Numbered from the stretch's first letter, positions 45,479 through 56,996 are shown. The stretch: DNA of 64,000 nt from Malaya genurostris (GCF_030247185.1 NC_080571.1:141836486-141900485); one strand, 5' to 3'. Notes: a model not told the origin generated them from the sequence alone. Numbers and translations are program-made.

Positions 45479-45632
45479 CTCGACTTAAGGCATCCGGAAA
45501 CGCCGCTGATGGTAGTGATGTCTGAGGAATTTGGCGAAAGGGACTGCTCATTAGTTTGGAGAGATGTAATAATTCCCATAGGACCGGAAATACTGTCAGC
45601 ATTTAAAACTCTTTGCATGGTTTTTACAGTAT
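45479..45632 (+). CDS. possible internal exon, unidentified
   Basis: A plausible acceptor (TTTTCATATTTCCAG, ending at 45478) is followed by an open phase-0 frame (LDLRHPETPLMVVMSEEFGE...), which fits directly after the phase-0 exon ending at 43964. A weak donor (G/GTATCA at 45633) would leave the phase required by the exon at 49189. The opposite strand is also open here (SVGSHLIPNTVKTMQRVL...), so the strand is uncertain. No domain was recognised. Low confidence. Confidence 0.22.
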
Positions 45633-46149
45633 TCGGTATCAAATGCGAGCCTACCGACAATTTTTTTTTAAATTTTTTTTTGTATGCTACATGCTGGTAA
45701 CAAATTTGTAAGCCTCCTTTAAATATAATTAAAATGAATTTTTGATCCTAAATGGCGTGTTTATAATGTTGATAAATTACAAACAAAATTAATCGACTCG
45801 ATTTTTAATTACTGATGATTCGGTAATTTTTTTTTTCATATTTTCGTTTTTTTTGGATTGCCGAATATTCAATGAACGTTTCTCTGAGCAAACAGTAAAT
45901 CATATGTTGACGATTTCGGCAATATTTGACGTTTGTCAAATTTGAGGGTGCCGAGATGCTCAGTAATTTTATTTTTGCCGAGATAAATGCTGATTACTCG
46001 GCTGTGCGAATCTCGGCATATTTTTGCGGAGACTCAGCTATAAAATTTAAGTGTGTATGCAAGACAATCAGTTATTGCCCTTCATATATACTAATTATAT
46101 ACAATGTTATTGCCAATAACATTGCTTTCTCACTACCAAACATAACAGT

Positions 46150-47058
46150 TCGGCTGAAAAGTTCGTATCGTTTAATAGAAACACACATTTTTTTGCCAAA
46201 ATTCGTTTTTATTATTCAACATAATTGCCATCAGAGGCGATACAGCGATTATAGCGATATTCCAACTTTTCGATACCATTTTTGTAGCACGATTTGTCCT
46301 TTGCCTCAAAATAGGCCTCAGTTTCAGTGATTACCTCTTCATTGCTTCTAAATTTTTTACCAGCGAGCATTCTCTTGAGGTCTGAGAACAGAAAAAAGTC
46401 ACTGGGGGCCAAATCTGGAGAATACGGTGGATGAGGGAGCAATTCGAAGCCCAATTCGTTCAATTTCAGCATGGTTTTCAATCATCAATTCGTTGTTGTT
46501 TTTGATCGATTGTGAGCTCACGCGGCACCCATTTTGCACAAAGCTTTCTCATATCCAAATATTCGTGAATAATATGTCCAACACGTTCCTTTGATATCTT
46601 TAGGGTGTCAGCTATCTCGATCAACTTCACTTTACGGTCATTGAAAATCATTTTGTGGATTTTTTTCACGTTTTCATCGGTAACAGCCTCTTTTGGACGT
46701 CCACTGCGTTCATCGTCTTCGGTGCTCATATGACCAGTACGAAATTTTGCAAACCACTTACGAATTGTTGCTTCGCCCGGTGCAGAGTCTAGGTAACACT
46801 CATCAAGCCATTTTTTGGTATCGGCGGCACTTTTTTTCATCAAAAAGTAGTGTTTCATCAACACACGAAATTCCTTTTTTTCCATTTTTTCACAATAACA
46901 AAAGTAGCTTCACTCAAAATGCAATATCTCACAAACTAATAATCAGACAGTTGTCAAATTTATACACGTATCTTTTAAAGGTTGGTACTAACTGAAAATG
47001 GTATGGATTTAATTCTAGTGGCGCCCTCTCATAGAAACGATACGAACTTTTCAGCCGA
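46150..47058 (-). mobile_element. mariner transposon, internally deleted (~0.9 kb)
   Basis: Terminal inverted repeats CGGCTGAAAAGTTCGTATCG (46151-46170) and CGATACGAACTTTTCAGCCG (47038-47057) are perfect over 20 bp. The length is below the usual 1.3 kb because the middle of the transposase is missing. The fragment at 35600 derives from the same deleted subfamily. The original TA target is unclear. Confidence 0.85.
46212..46885 (-). pseudogene. mariner transposase, missing the catalytic centre
   Basis: The N-terminal frame (46885-46478) carries the paired HTH region (MEKKEFRVLMKHYFLMKKSA..., SGRPKEAVTDENV) and the conserved WVPRELT linker motif. It then jumps to the C-terminal frame (46481-46212) with LLPHPPYSPDLAPSDFFLF and the typical end CIASDGNYVE. 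About 125 residues, including the first two catalytic Asp positions, are absent, and the two parts are in different frames. It is inactive, although its TIRs could still be mobilised in trans. Confidence 0.85.
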
Positions 47059-47135
47059 TCTGTTACCCATATTCCAGTCTCATTTAACTCGTCTAATGAT
47101 TCGTTTTTTGTATGGACATACGGGATTCACGAATA

Positions 47136-47984
47136 TCAAATGAAGTCGAATAAAAAAAAAGAAAAAAGAAGGAAGAGATGAATAAACAAGATACGTGCGG
47201 CGAGGTAATGACGTAATTTCGCCTGGACAATGTTGACAACTGCCGGAATGCAGCCAGCCTTCTGACGGTTGCCAGAATTCCTCACAAGCGGGTATGAATC
47301 GTATGCATCGTATAACTCATTTAAGCCATATGGAAATTTATATTTTTTATTAGGAATGTACATGAAGTCTAAAATTTGTGTAACAATAATTAATTGATAA
47401 GAATATCACATACAATTTATATGAAAACTCGACAGAACTTATCATATTACATAATGTGTATTCATTGAATGTGTCATTTGGATCGTATGCAGATGATATT
47501 TTATAAAATACATATGAAAACTTATAACCTTTAATGAAGGTGCACGTAAAAACTAAATGTTGTTCAATAATTGTTGAATCTTCATAACCATCTTCAATTA
47601 ATAAGAATACTATATACATGCTAGGTGAAAAGTCAATGATAATCCTATATAATTTCAGTATTGATTAGATTTGTCATTAGGGCCGCATGCAGATTGTATT
47701 TCATAGAAACATAACCTTATTCAAAGCATTCATATAACCTTAATCACGGAGAAAAAAAGAGATGTTGTTTTCCAATGCATTGTTGCTGAGAAGATTAGCA
47801 AATTTTTTTAAGAAAAAAAAATTAACTGTTTTTTTGAGAAAAAAATTAAACCCCATAATGTAGTTTGTTATTATATAAGACTGGTCGCGAATCATACTGC
47901 TTATGGCTTATGACTCCTCGATATTCATCAGCTGCTTCAGGCAGTTCACATGGAATTTCTGCATCATAAAACAATTTATAATCG
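47136..47984. repeat. decayed repeat family ('ACCTTTAATG...TCATATGNATCGTATGCAGA' units)
   Basis: Similar phrases occur several times: AACCTTTAATGAAGGTGC and TGTCATTTGGATCGTATGCA at 47.4-47.6 kb, TTGTCATTAGGGCCGCATGC at 47.7 kb, and reversed or diverged copies at 49.5-49.6, 54.6-54.7 and 55.2-55.4 kb. No coding was recognised. Confidence 0.4.
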
Positions 47985-47989
47985 CGAAC

Positions 47990-49104
47990 TTTTGCTCATA
48001 TTGTGGCGCTCCTGGTGGACGGATTTGGAAGCTCTTGGCGCCCACGTGTCGGTAATTTTGTCAGCTTCACGTATGATTTTTGACATTCCGAAAATCGACT
48101 GTACTTTGTAAATAATCAACATGGAAGCCGAAAGAATGAAAAAAAAATTGTGCACAGTTATTTGGAAAATCCATTGTGGTCTGCATCTAGGCTAGCTAAA
48201 CAGCTAAAATTGCCCAGAAATACCGTATGGCGCGTTATCAAACGGTATAAGAAAACATTGACGACGATTCGGAATCAAGTCGTATCGAGCTAGCAAACAG
48301 CCAAATCGGACCATGAAACAGAATAGTGTGGTCAAAATTCGTGCTCGGAAACTATATGACCAGGTGCTGTCCAAGTTCAACGGGTGTCTTCTGATGGACG
48401 ATGAAACCTGTGTCAAGGCTGACTTCGGTCAAATCCGAGGTCAAAAATTTTACTTCGCAACGGCTCGAGGGGATGTTCCAGCCAAATTTAAATTTGTTTT
48501 TGCCGACAAATTTGCAAGAAAATTTATGATTTGGCCGGGCATTTGCAGCTGCGGCAAAAAACGAAAGTTTTCGTTACAAATAAGACAATGACATCGGAAC
48601 TATACCAAAAAGTGTGTCTCCAAAAACGAATTTTGCCGTTCATTCGATCCCACGACCATCCTGTAATGTTTTGGCCAGATTTGGCAAGCTGTCGTTACAG
48701 CAAAGCCGTTTAAGAATGGTATGCAGAGAATGTGGTCCAGTTTGTTCCGAAAAACCTTAACCCACTCAACTGCCCCCAGTTCCGCCCTATTGAGAAATAC
48801 TGGGCAATCATGAAGAGGAGACTCAAGGCAAAGGGAAACGTTGTCAAAGACATCAATCAGATGACGACCTGGTGGAATAAGATAGCTTAAACGATGGACG
48901 AAGAAGGTGTGCGCCGCCTACTGAGCCGTGTTACAGGAAAAATTCGAGAATTCCTTCAAAACCGTGACGAATAATTTTATCCGTATTTTTTCTTAAAAGT
49001 ATGAAGAAAACGCTACATTTGTATAAAAAAAGATGTTGAATACAATAATAAATAACTGAAATACAGGCAATTGTCTTTGTTCCAATTCTATTTGAAGCAA
49101 GCTT
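47990..49104 (+). mobile_element. ITmD37E transposon, copy 2 (one end truncated)
   Basis: Plus orientation. The left end begins inside the element at ACTTTTGCTCATATTGTGGC, so the first ~28 bp with that TIR are missing. The right end is intact (TTGAAGCAAGCTT, followed by TA at 49105-49106). Homology to 11625-12821 runs through the untranslated ends and the transposase. Confidence 0.85.
48121..48975 (+). pseudogene. ITmD37E transposase, copy 2, degenerate
   Basis: The ATG at 48121 (MEAERMKKK) begins the HTH region in a frame disturbed by an A-rich indel. A deletion removes the second HTH segment that copy 1 retains. The catalytic part is open from 48313 (IRARKLYDQVLSKFNGCLLM, DDETC) to about 48590, then shifts; it continues FWPDLASCRYSKAV, a TAA, and LNPLNCPQFRPIEKYWAIMK. 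A second TAA precedes the conserved end. The defects differ from those of copy 1, so the two copies decayed independently. Confidence 0.85.
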
Positions 49105-49188
49105 TATATCTACGGATCATGAAATAATAAGGCATGTTTCATTTTTTTCATTACTGACTAGTAAGATGATTTATTTTTTATTTAATAG

Positions 49189-49307
49189 CTTTGGGGTCAC
49201 ACTTCTTCACCGTTAATATCAGAAAGTGCTTCCAAGGATTCACCAATAGTACAGCTCTAATCCAAGAACTGCAAGAACAGCGCGATAACAGAAAATCACC
49301 AATTAAC
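49189..49307 (+). CDS. probable host coding exon (penultimate)
   Basis: A pyrimidine-rich acceptor (TTATTTTTTATTTAATAG, ending at 49188) and a consensus donor (AAC followed by GTAAGTG at 49308) bound 2 bases plus 39 open codons: LGSHFFTVNIRKCFQGFTNS, then TALIQELQEQRDNRKSPIN. The other two frames are closed. An 82-bp intron, a typical short insect intron, separates it from the next exon in matching phase. The composition is amphipathic with a charged Gln/Glu/Arg helix. I do not recognise the family. It may belong to the same gene as the exon at 43707, but the linking exon is not secure. Confidence 0.5.
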
Positions 49308-49389
49308 GTAAGTGTAAAACGAAATTATTATGAAATGATAAAAATTAATAACAAATTTTTGATAATAATGCAACTATCTTTTATTGCAG

Positions 49390-49467
49390 CTTTTGATTCC
49401 TCTTAATATTATAAGCCCATTGATTTTAACAATGCAGCATATTCACATCACTTGTTTAAGTCAATAG
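49390..49467 (+). CDS. probable terminal coding exon with stop
   Basis: The acceptor CTATCTTTTATTGCAG ends at 49389. The phase-0 frame continues directly from the exon ending at 49307: LLIPLNIISPLILTMQHIHI followed by TCLSQ and TAG (49465-49467). The peptide is hydrophobic. AATAAA occurs about 200 bp downstream, near 49671, and could serve as the poly-A signal. The unusual short C-terminus could also be intron retention read-through, so confidence is moderate to low. Confidence 0.42.
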   Translation, partial: LLIPLNIISPLILTMQHIHITCLSQ

Positions 49468-50504
49468 TAATCATTTGATCTATATATTACTGGTATATGG
49501 AACTATAATGACCTGCATTAAAGGCTATTTATAAATGTTATACAACAAGCCATATGCTTTACATATCCTATCTATATATCTATATAAATTCTGATTGAAT
49601 ACAATATGCACTTTATAAATTGTCCCAATGTATGTTGTGTGATTATATAATAGTTGTTATGGAGGGTGCTAATAAATTTTATTATTTTATTTTATTTTTT
49701 ATCTTATGAAAATAACTTTAGGAAGAGTTTTATGTTTTAAATGATTATCTTATATGTTTGACATGATGTTGAATACACCTTGTAGCTATCATTGGAATTT
49801 ACAATAGTGCAAATATATTAGAATATCATATAATGTGAAAATGAGAATTTAGCTCAGTATAGAAAAGCGCCTATGAGTGCTAGCCGAGTGAAAATAGATA
49901 CGATTATTCCCTTCCTTGATGCGGATCAAAGATAGTAACTGAAATACAATTGATTGAATAGTTGATATAGTGGTTTTCAGCTGGGCATAGAATGCGACGG
50001 AATCGTCGCAGGATAGCGAAATAATGAGCGTCAGAACCACTGATGCCAGGTTTGCAGATTGGTATGTAAATTTGCAATTTCGTTTGTTAGCAGACTTTGC
50101 AATTAAGCCGACTTTTAGCAGATTTTCGAAATTTTTATAAACAATCGTCCATTTTAATGACTTTTGGTTTTCGTTTGGTTTTTTCATCATACTTTTGAAT
50201 ATTGAGGTCTCATAGGACCATTTCTAATACGCAGACGCCTAAAATTTTACCTGGCATCGCTGCCAGAAAATTAGACAGTTGTTTTAACCCCTTCGTTGTT
50301 GCATTTTCAACTGGTAAAATTCCTTAGCGACAATTGTTATTTCATTGTTCATCGAAAGCATCAACAAATGTATATCTGTCATAGATGACCAACTTTTTAG
50401 AGTAGACAAATAGCACAATCGAATAAAGCACGAGGTTTTGAAAACCAAGGCGTCGATTAATACAAAATATAAATGAAAATTGAACATACTAAACACAAAA
50501 TAAT
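49468..50504. other. AT-rich flank, possible 3' UTR then repeats, no gene
   Basis: From 49468 to about 49690 it may be the 3' UTR of the preceding exons. After that come decayed repeat units (49.5-49.6 kb) and a 113-codon minus-strand frame (49849-50190) without recognisable domains that begins in the A/T-rich phrase AACGAAAACC. No gene is supported. Confidence 0.35.
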
Positions 50505-50748
50505 CATTATGTACGATTCAGACGATCCGTCTTCTTTTGTCACAGACAATCTCCGCCATTGGCACCGTCAACATTAATTACATGCATTCTTATGGAGCCA
50601 TTCACACGTAACGTCACCGTCACGGAACGTCTTGACGGACGGAGCGTGTAAACGTTCCGGTAAAGAATGTATTAAACTAATTTTGACGGAAGCTGACGTT
50701 CCGGTGGCGGTGACGGAAGGAGGCGGATCGTCTGAATCGTACATTATG
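50505..50748. mobile_element. 244-bp TIR element (MITE)
   Basis: 25-bp inverted ends at 50505-50529 (CATTATGTACGATTCAGACG, then ATCCG) and 50724-50748, with one mismatch. The interior is GC-richer and itself has inverted phrases (GTGACGGAAGG, CCGTCACGGAACG). Non-coding. Confidence 0.78.
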
Positions 50749-52409
50749 TCAAATAAATAGCAAACGCTTAAAAAATCCGTGCAAGTTGTAGCCGTAATCT
50801 GCCACATACGCATTATCAATATGAATTCATTATGACTGAAGTTTTCCTAATAATAAATAAGAAAATTAGTCATTGTAACGGTCGATTTAAACAAAAATTT
50901 TTTCTGGCTTGTGGTCTCGAAAGGGTTGAATCGATGCGAATGACAGTTTCGCCGACGAAACGACCAGACACTCTGAAGAAAAATTTAAATGAAAAGTGTC
51001 TGTGAGCGATTTACCGCCAGTTACCAAAAATATAGCAGCCCCTTGAAAACGATAAAAGTAATCTTCTCTAGCAACACTGGTTAAGTTGCTACAAACTAGT
51101 AACCAAGGAGCCAGGATAAATAAACAAACTATTTGAAGAAGTTGTGGAACAGTTCAAATATTTCTAATTTCGTGTCCTCATTGCCTTATTTGTGAGCTAT
51201 GAACATAGAAATGTTTTTGATACTGCATTTTTTCATTTCGCTAACACAAGTTCTATTCTTTGCAGTTCGCTGTCTTTAGAAATGCTCTTAGAGTTGGACA
51301 TGAACAGCCAACAAGGGCTGTATACTGTTCCCTAGGAAATCATTTACCAGAATTCAATCCCAGATATAATATTGTCCAGAACAGATCTCCTACCAAAAAA
51401 TCATCTATCCGAACAAACTAACCCTCAAGAAATCATATCCCAAAATGAAGTAACTTCCAGAAAATGATTTCCTAGAAAAATTTTCACCAGAACAAATGTA
51501 TTTCTACGTAAGCTGGACACAAGAATACGCGTTGTGCCATTTGTTTTGTTTACATTTTCCAAGTCTTCACTAAGCAGTAACCAAGGTTATGGTAACTGTT
51601 ATTTAAAATAAATAAATTATCAACATGTGTTGCCAGTTCCAAAATTGTTTCCAGGAATTTCGTTTTGACATTACCAATTACTGAGGGGTAGTTAAATTTG
51701 CGATACAGTTTTAATAGACGAGTGGCAGGTCGTGTCGTCGGTTTCGCTATCTTTGCGGCATTTTGTCGCTATCTTATCGCATCGCAATCTTTTCTAGCCG
51801 ACAGTGAAAATCACTATAAGGTCTTAAGAAACTTACCTTCCCACTCGATAGTCCAATCCACGTGCGAATGTGTTGGTGTGGCTATTCTCAGCAGTTGAAA
51901 GGTTAATGCTAGTGTGAGTATGTCGAAATAACCCAGTGAATTTTGTCGAGCCGTATCGTGCCAATTATTGAAGACATATATGCAATAAAAAACACTGCAA
52001 TGCCAAGAGAACAGTTGAGAAAGACATAAAATCGTTCATGAAACTCTATATCACGTAATGGAACTATCTTCTACTTGGTTCATTAGTTCATAGCTTACGA
52101 AATTCTATATGCATTTTTCGCAGTGTATGATTATGAGTCAAAAATGTTTTACCTCAGTGTAAAATTTAACCCACACCAAACTATGACTTCGGCTCGCACA
52201 CATTCTAATTTCGTATATGAATAGATCTGCGCACTCTGCATCGGTGTGAGTAACAGAGACGTCAAATTGCTCAATGGTAGTCAAAATATTACCTTTAGCT
52301 TTGAGATGCCTACACTGAGCTAAATTCTAATTTTCACATTATATGATATTCTAATGATTTTTCACTATTAGCATTTCCATTGATATGAAATTATATTATG
52401 AAACATAAA
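50749..52409. other. no secure gene; isolated splice-like signals
   Basis: A TTCTATTCTTTGCAG acceptor-like site ends at 51264 and is followed by a 51-codon plus-strand frame starting FAVFRNALRVGHEQ. A minus-strand AAG/GTAAGT donor lies at about 51831-51836, after a frame reading ...SLGYFDILTLALTFQLLRIA. Either could be a real exon, but neither has a partner in matching phase. The 51.36-51.51 kb part has a repetitive 'CCAGAACANAT' texture. Confidence 0.3.
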
Positions 52410-52422
52410 ACTCTTCGTAACG

Positions 52423-53058
52423 TCTTTGACTCATCAGTGCAGAGCAGTTCAAATTGAACTGCTTAGTGCTAAACTCGGCAGTTCAATTTGAACCGCTAAG
52501 CAGACGTAAAGTTTCTGCTACTTACAGAACACTTTTTGTTTTGCAACGGAGTGCAATGTCTTTTCTGACGTGCCGAACGAAAACATGTTTTCGACTATTT
52601 CTGGTCGATGCAGGTATGGTCATTTAGGGGTTAGCCAAATTTTGTGCTAGGGCACATAACCGTTTTTATTATTTTTACGTTTCGTCTTTGACTCATCAGT
52701 GCAGAGCAGTTCAAATTGAACTGCTTAGTGCTAAACTGCTTAGTGCTAAAACTGCTTTGTGCTAAACTAGCACAAAATTTGGCTAACCCCTAAATGACCA
52801 TACCCGCATCGGCCAGAAATAGTCGAAAACACGTTTTCGTTCGGCACGTCAGAAAAGACATTGCACTCCGTTGCAAAACAAAAAGTGTTCTGTAAGTAGC
52901 AGAAACTTTACGTCTGCTTAGCGGTTCAAATTGAACTGCCGAGTTTAGCACTAAGCAGTTCAATTTGAACTGCTCTGCACTGATGAGTCAAAGACGAAAC
53001 GTAAAAATAATAAAAACGGTTATGTGCCCTAGCACAAAATTTGGCTAACCCCTAAATG
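52423..53058. mobile_element. compound foldback element with 13-bp target duplication
   Basis: ACTCTTCGTAACG flanks it at 52410-52422 and 53059-53071. Inside are a forward unit (52423-52690), a short partial repeat (52691-52770) and an inverted unit (about 52771-53058). The segment CAGTGCAGAGCAGTTCAAAT occurs three times (two direct, one inverted), and TTAGGGGTTAGCCAAATTTT also three times. The arms pair for about 240 bp. No ORF was found. A 13-bp duplication is longer than usual for MITEs. Confidence 0.82.
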
Positions 53059-53139
53059 ACTCTTCGTAACGTTATTTTTACAAGATTTTCATATAACGAA
53101 TGAAATTTCCAGTCTGAGTCAAATTTATTGGCGCGCCCT

Positions 53140-53873
53140 ATAACCACAGACTAACAGACATGACAGTATGAGTAAATTCTTATAAAAATAATTTTTCGTT
53201 ATGCACTAGTTCCACCTATATTGTACTGCGCGAACTATCTACTATCTATACACCCCTTGTGTTACATAAAGGTTTTTTTACTAGTTGGTTTCCCCTCGTT
53301 TGTCAACACCGATCAGCTGCTTGCAGGGTTGCCTGATTTCATCGAAATATTTGAAAATGAATCGTCACAATACATTTTTGGATTACGTTGATAATATATT
53401 TAACTTTTTTAGCGATGTTGGAAGGTAAACATTTATTTTACTCAACGTTGTTCATCTAGACTATTTTTGATTGTGTTGGTAATTTTCACCCGAAATTAAG
53501 TGACGGCAGACCAGAAGCAAGTAAATATTGTAACAAAACGGGTTCGATTTTGTATTGCGTTGTAGGATGAGAAGTAGGCACAATTCTGTATATAGTTTTG
53601 GCAATATGTAATTAATCTGTATCCTGCATGAAATTCGCATGGGGGTATACAAATCAATACATTACAGGTAATTCTGTATGAATGGCAACTCGGTTGGTAA
53701 ATGAAAAAAATAAATACAGTCTAGATGACAGACAGAATGTTTTTGATAGGGTAACGTGGTGCCATCAAGACACATGTGAGTACTGTCCCAAATAAAGGAA
53801 TATTCGAAATGACCGTTTATATGGTTAAAGAATCTAATTTGAGTGTCCTGTCTGTTAGTCTGTGCTATAACCA
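53140..53873. mobile_element. TIR-bounded repeat (~735 bp)
   Basis: CTATAACCACAGACTAACAG (about 53140-53159) is matched by the complement of CTGTTAGTCTGTGCTATAAC (about 53852-53871). Non-coding inside. The block TGATTGTGTTGGTAATTTTC (53469-53488) has a near copy at 60,660-60,690. Confidence 0.55.
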
Positions 53874-53908
53874 TTACTAGATATCCACACAACTTACATT
53901 GAAACACA

Positions 53909-54603
53909 TGGATCAATAAGTTCCGAGACTAATAATGGAAACAACATTTTTTTAGCAAAATTTTTTTTATTCATCAACATAATCACCTTTTAGGGTGATA
54001 CAATGGTTCCAACGTTTTTTTTTTTCGATTAACTGCTTTCTGAATCATCGACTCGTTGCTGTTTTTGTTCCATCGAAAGCAATCGCGGCACCCACATGGA
54101 AAAAACCTTTTTCATGCTCAATTTTTCATGAAGGATAGGACTTCCATATGATATCTGTGTCATCTCAGCAATCTCACGGAGCTTCACTTTACTATCTTTC
54201 ATTATAATTTTTGACACTTCACTCACATTTTCCGGTGTAACGGCTTCCACAGGTCTACCCGAGCGTTCCGCGATATTTGTGCTGGTACGACCACGTTTAA
54301 ACTCGGCGAACTGCTTTTGATGGACAAGAGTCCGAATAACATTTTTCAATTCATTGTTTCGCTTGCACGGTGTTTTTACCCATTAAAAACAATGTTTTAT
54401 CAAAACACGAAACTCGTTTTTTTTTCTCTTTTTTAAACAAACTACAAAACGACTTTACTCCAACCTCGATAACTCAGCTGTTTCTGGTCAGATCGACTTA
54501 AAATTTTGACCCGTTTCAAGCACAGGTTAGTACTCTAGAAATACGTGGTTACTGGTTTACTACGAACGCCATCTCTGCTTTAGTCTCGGGACTTATTGAT
54601 CCA
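53909..54603 (-). mobile_element. mariner-derived element, internally deleted (~0.7 kb)
   Basis: Inverted ends TGGATCAATAAGTTCCGAGA (53909-53928) and TCTCGGGACTTATTGATCCA (54584-54603). It encloses a broken transposase N-terminus on the minus strand. Its sequence differs from the 46150 mariner, so it is a second mariner lineage (irritans-like by eye). Confidence 0.8.
54029..54420 (-). pseudogene. mariner transposase N-terminal fragment
   Basis: On the minus strand, FKRGRTSTNIAERSGRPVEA, then VTPENVSEVSKIIMKDSKVK, KLREIAEMTQIS and MWVPRLLSMEQKQQR follow the usual mariner order of HTH domain and WVPHxL-type linker. The frame opens at 54349 after a damaged start region. The catalytic domain is absent; the frame runs into the terminal non-coding part. 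Confidence 0.8.
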
Positions 54604-54835
54604 TTTGTTAGATAGGTTTATCTATACCATATGACTAGTTTCATAAAATTTATATATAACTTTTGATGGAGGTCATCCCAGTTATATATAGATCAAATGA
54701 TTGCTATTTGATTGAATAAGTGATACATGTAAGATTCAAATTAATTAAAGTACTGGGATGCTGGTGCTTAAGGAGAATCAAAAACAATAGAAATAATTGT
54801 CTTATCAAAAACTTGTTATATTTTTCGTATGTAGA

Positions 54836-55029
54836 GAATTTCATAATGAAAATTTATTGTAATATTTCAACTACACTTATTTCTTTGGAACTGGCTGATT
54901 TCATCGGATATTTACTGTTACCAGACGAATCAGATGCACAACGAATCGGAAACTACTTCTTTTATCGAGGGTTTGAGCTGGTTAGTTTTGTAAGGGAGCA
55001 CCTGCTGATATTTCCGAAGGAGAAGTAGG
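54836..55029 (+). CDS. possible terminal exon, unidentified
   Basis: A weak acceptor (TTTTTCGTATGTAG) precedes an open frame of about 63 codons ending at TAG 55027-55029 (ADFIGYLLLPDESDAQRIGN, then a tail ...REHLLIFPKEK). AATAAA lies about 13 bp past the stop. The phase matches that of the exon at 49189, so an alternative 3' exon is conceivable. No domain was recognised and the evidence is thin. Confidence 0.2.
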
Positions 55030-56289
55030 ATCCCGAAACTATAAATAAAAAAATTTAAATCCTCTTATTAGACAGACAGAGACAGATAAGACCTACCGGG
55101 TATTTATTTCATAATCCTTTAGGGCATATTAATTGTGAATAATAAAAAAAATAGATATAGAAGGATATAAAATTTATTGAACATCATTTAGATTTTATGT
55201 AGAGTTCCATTAAAGGTCATAAGTTGTCATATGTTTTTTGTGAAATACCATCTGCGTACGATTCATAAGACATATCCAATGAATATAAGTTACTTTAAAT
55301 AAAGATTATAAGTTTCCATATAACTTCTATAAATTATATTCTGCTTATGATTCATATGACAAATCTAATGATCATAAATAAGATTTTCATTTCAGTGTAG
55401 AGCAAGGTTTTCACATATACCACCATCTTAGAAAAAAACGTTAAACGGTGGTCCTTTGTTGGTCCAATACGTTGGATCATTGGTCCAATGAAAGTCCAAT
55501 CAATCGTTCAACGGAAGGCCAACACGGGACCTTCGTTTGCGATTTTGAAACAGACCGTTGAACCGAAGGCCATTATTTTCGTTCAACAAACCCGGCAGAC
55601 AGAGGACCATTGTTGAGCCATTTTTAATATGAGGAGTTGGACTAGTTTTACTGGAGAATTTCTGAAATTTATTCCACTTATTTTTTTAAACTAACACTAC
55701 ATACTTGCACAGTACTTCTACTTCGCGTAGAATAACAAAAAAATTTCTTTCTGTATGAAGGTAACACACACTTTTCACTATATTTTGGCAAGAGAAAAAA
55801 CAACAAACCGTTTCAGCAAGTTGAACGAATATTTCGTGCAGTATGCCGTTCAACAAGGGCCAACAAAATAGAACGGCCTGCTGAGAGGGCACTTAGACAT
55901 CTGTTGCAGAGAAACCGTAAGATTTGTTGTTACATATTTATTGAAACTTTTCCATTGAACATAAGTAGACATTTCAATATTCTGTATGAACTGTGCTGGA
56001 GACGGTTGAGTTATCGTACTAATTTTGATCAGCGTACTCGATCAGATGCACATAACAAAATCATAACACAAGTATATCAACAGTTGATATGTATAACAAT
56101 TTGTGTTATTTTGAGATATTTAACAAACGAAAACAGTTGAAAGTTAAAATTTATGATAACAATATAATAACAAAATCAGGTATGATGTTTTTTTTTTCAT
56201 TTTTCATGATAAAGTTCATTAATTGAAAAAAATAGTTTTTCCGTTGCTTCATACCGAAATATTATGATCAGAATTTCAAAAACCTTAAA
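55030..56289. other. decayed repeats, no gene
   Basis: From 55.09 to 55.40 kb there are units related to the 47.1-48.0 kb repeat family. From 55.44 to 55.88 kb a block is full of CAAC/GGTCCAA phrases (TTGTTGGTCCAATACGTTGG, CGTTCAACGGAAGGCCAACA, CGTTCAACAAGGGCCAACAA), partly inverted, resembling a MITE without clear ends. No coding sequence is supported. Confidence 0.4.
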
Positions 56290-56996
56290 GGGGCTGTCCA
56301 TAAAAGACGTCACGCCGCAAAGGGGAGGGGGGTGTTTCATAAAACGTGACCTTTTGTGACAAGGGGAAGGGGGGGAGGTTTTCGGAATGTGACGTCCAAT
56401 ATTTTCAATGAGCGCATTTTTGAAATACCTAATTATATTACTGCTTTGCCCTATTTCCTGAAGAAATCTCCACAATAAACGTTTACATTCTATAGGAAAA
56501 CGTGTATTTGTTGATGTAAAAGCTTCTGCTTGTAAATTCGGAAATGAATGATGCAGGAAATCATGTCTGTTGTGATCAGCAAAAGTGCACGGATGAGCGA
56601 GTAAATTAGCCAAATTTATAAATTTTGCCTAATATGAGTAAAAAAGAAAAAGATCCATTCAAACGGTTTCACTTAAGTTATGCACTGACATTTTTTTCAG
56701 TAATTTGATTCGATTTGAGCATTGATAATAGTATATCATAAGAATTTCTCTTATCTGATTCTGAAGCAGTTTATTCAATTGTACTCCATTTGAAAAAGGG
56801 CGGGAGAGGGCGGGAGGGGAATTCCCTCATATTTGAATGGTTTGTCATACATATTGAGAATGTATTGAGATGAATTTTCGTGACATGTGACATAGAGGGG
56901 GTGGGGGGTCTTTGCTTCTGTGACAATTTGTGACAAAGGGGGGATGGGGAGTCAAAAATCGTCAAAAAAAGCGTGACGTCTTTTATGAACAGCCCC
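56290..56996. mobile_element. TIR element with GGGGCTGTCCATAAAA ends
   Basis: GGGGCTGTCCATAAAAGACG (56290-56309) and CGTCTTTTATGAACAGCCCC (56977-56996) are inverted with one mismatch. G-rich tracts lie just inside each end (GGGGAGGGGGG; GGGGGGATGGGG). The interior is AT-rich and non-coding. This terminus is widespread in insect genomes from memory; the superfamily is not assigned. Confidence 0.8.

Noticed and set aside
56197..56613. 138-codon minus-strand frame overlapping a TIR end
   Set aside because: It runs through the GGGGCTGTCC terminal repeat and its G-rich tract; no coding features.
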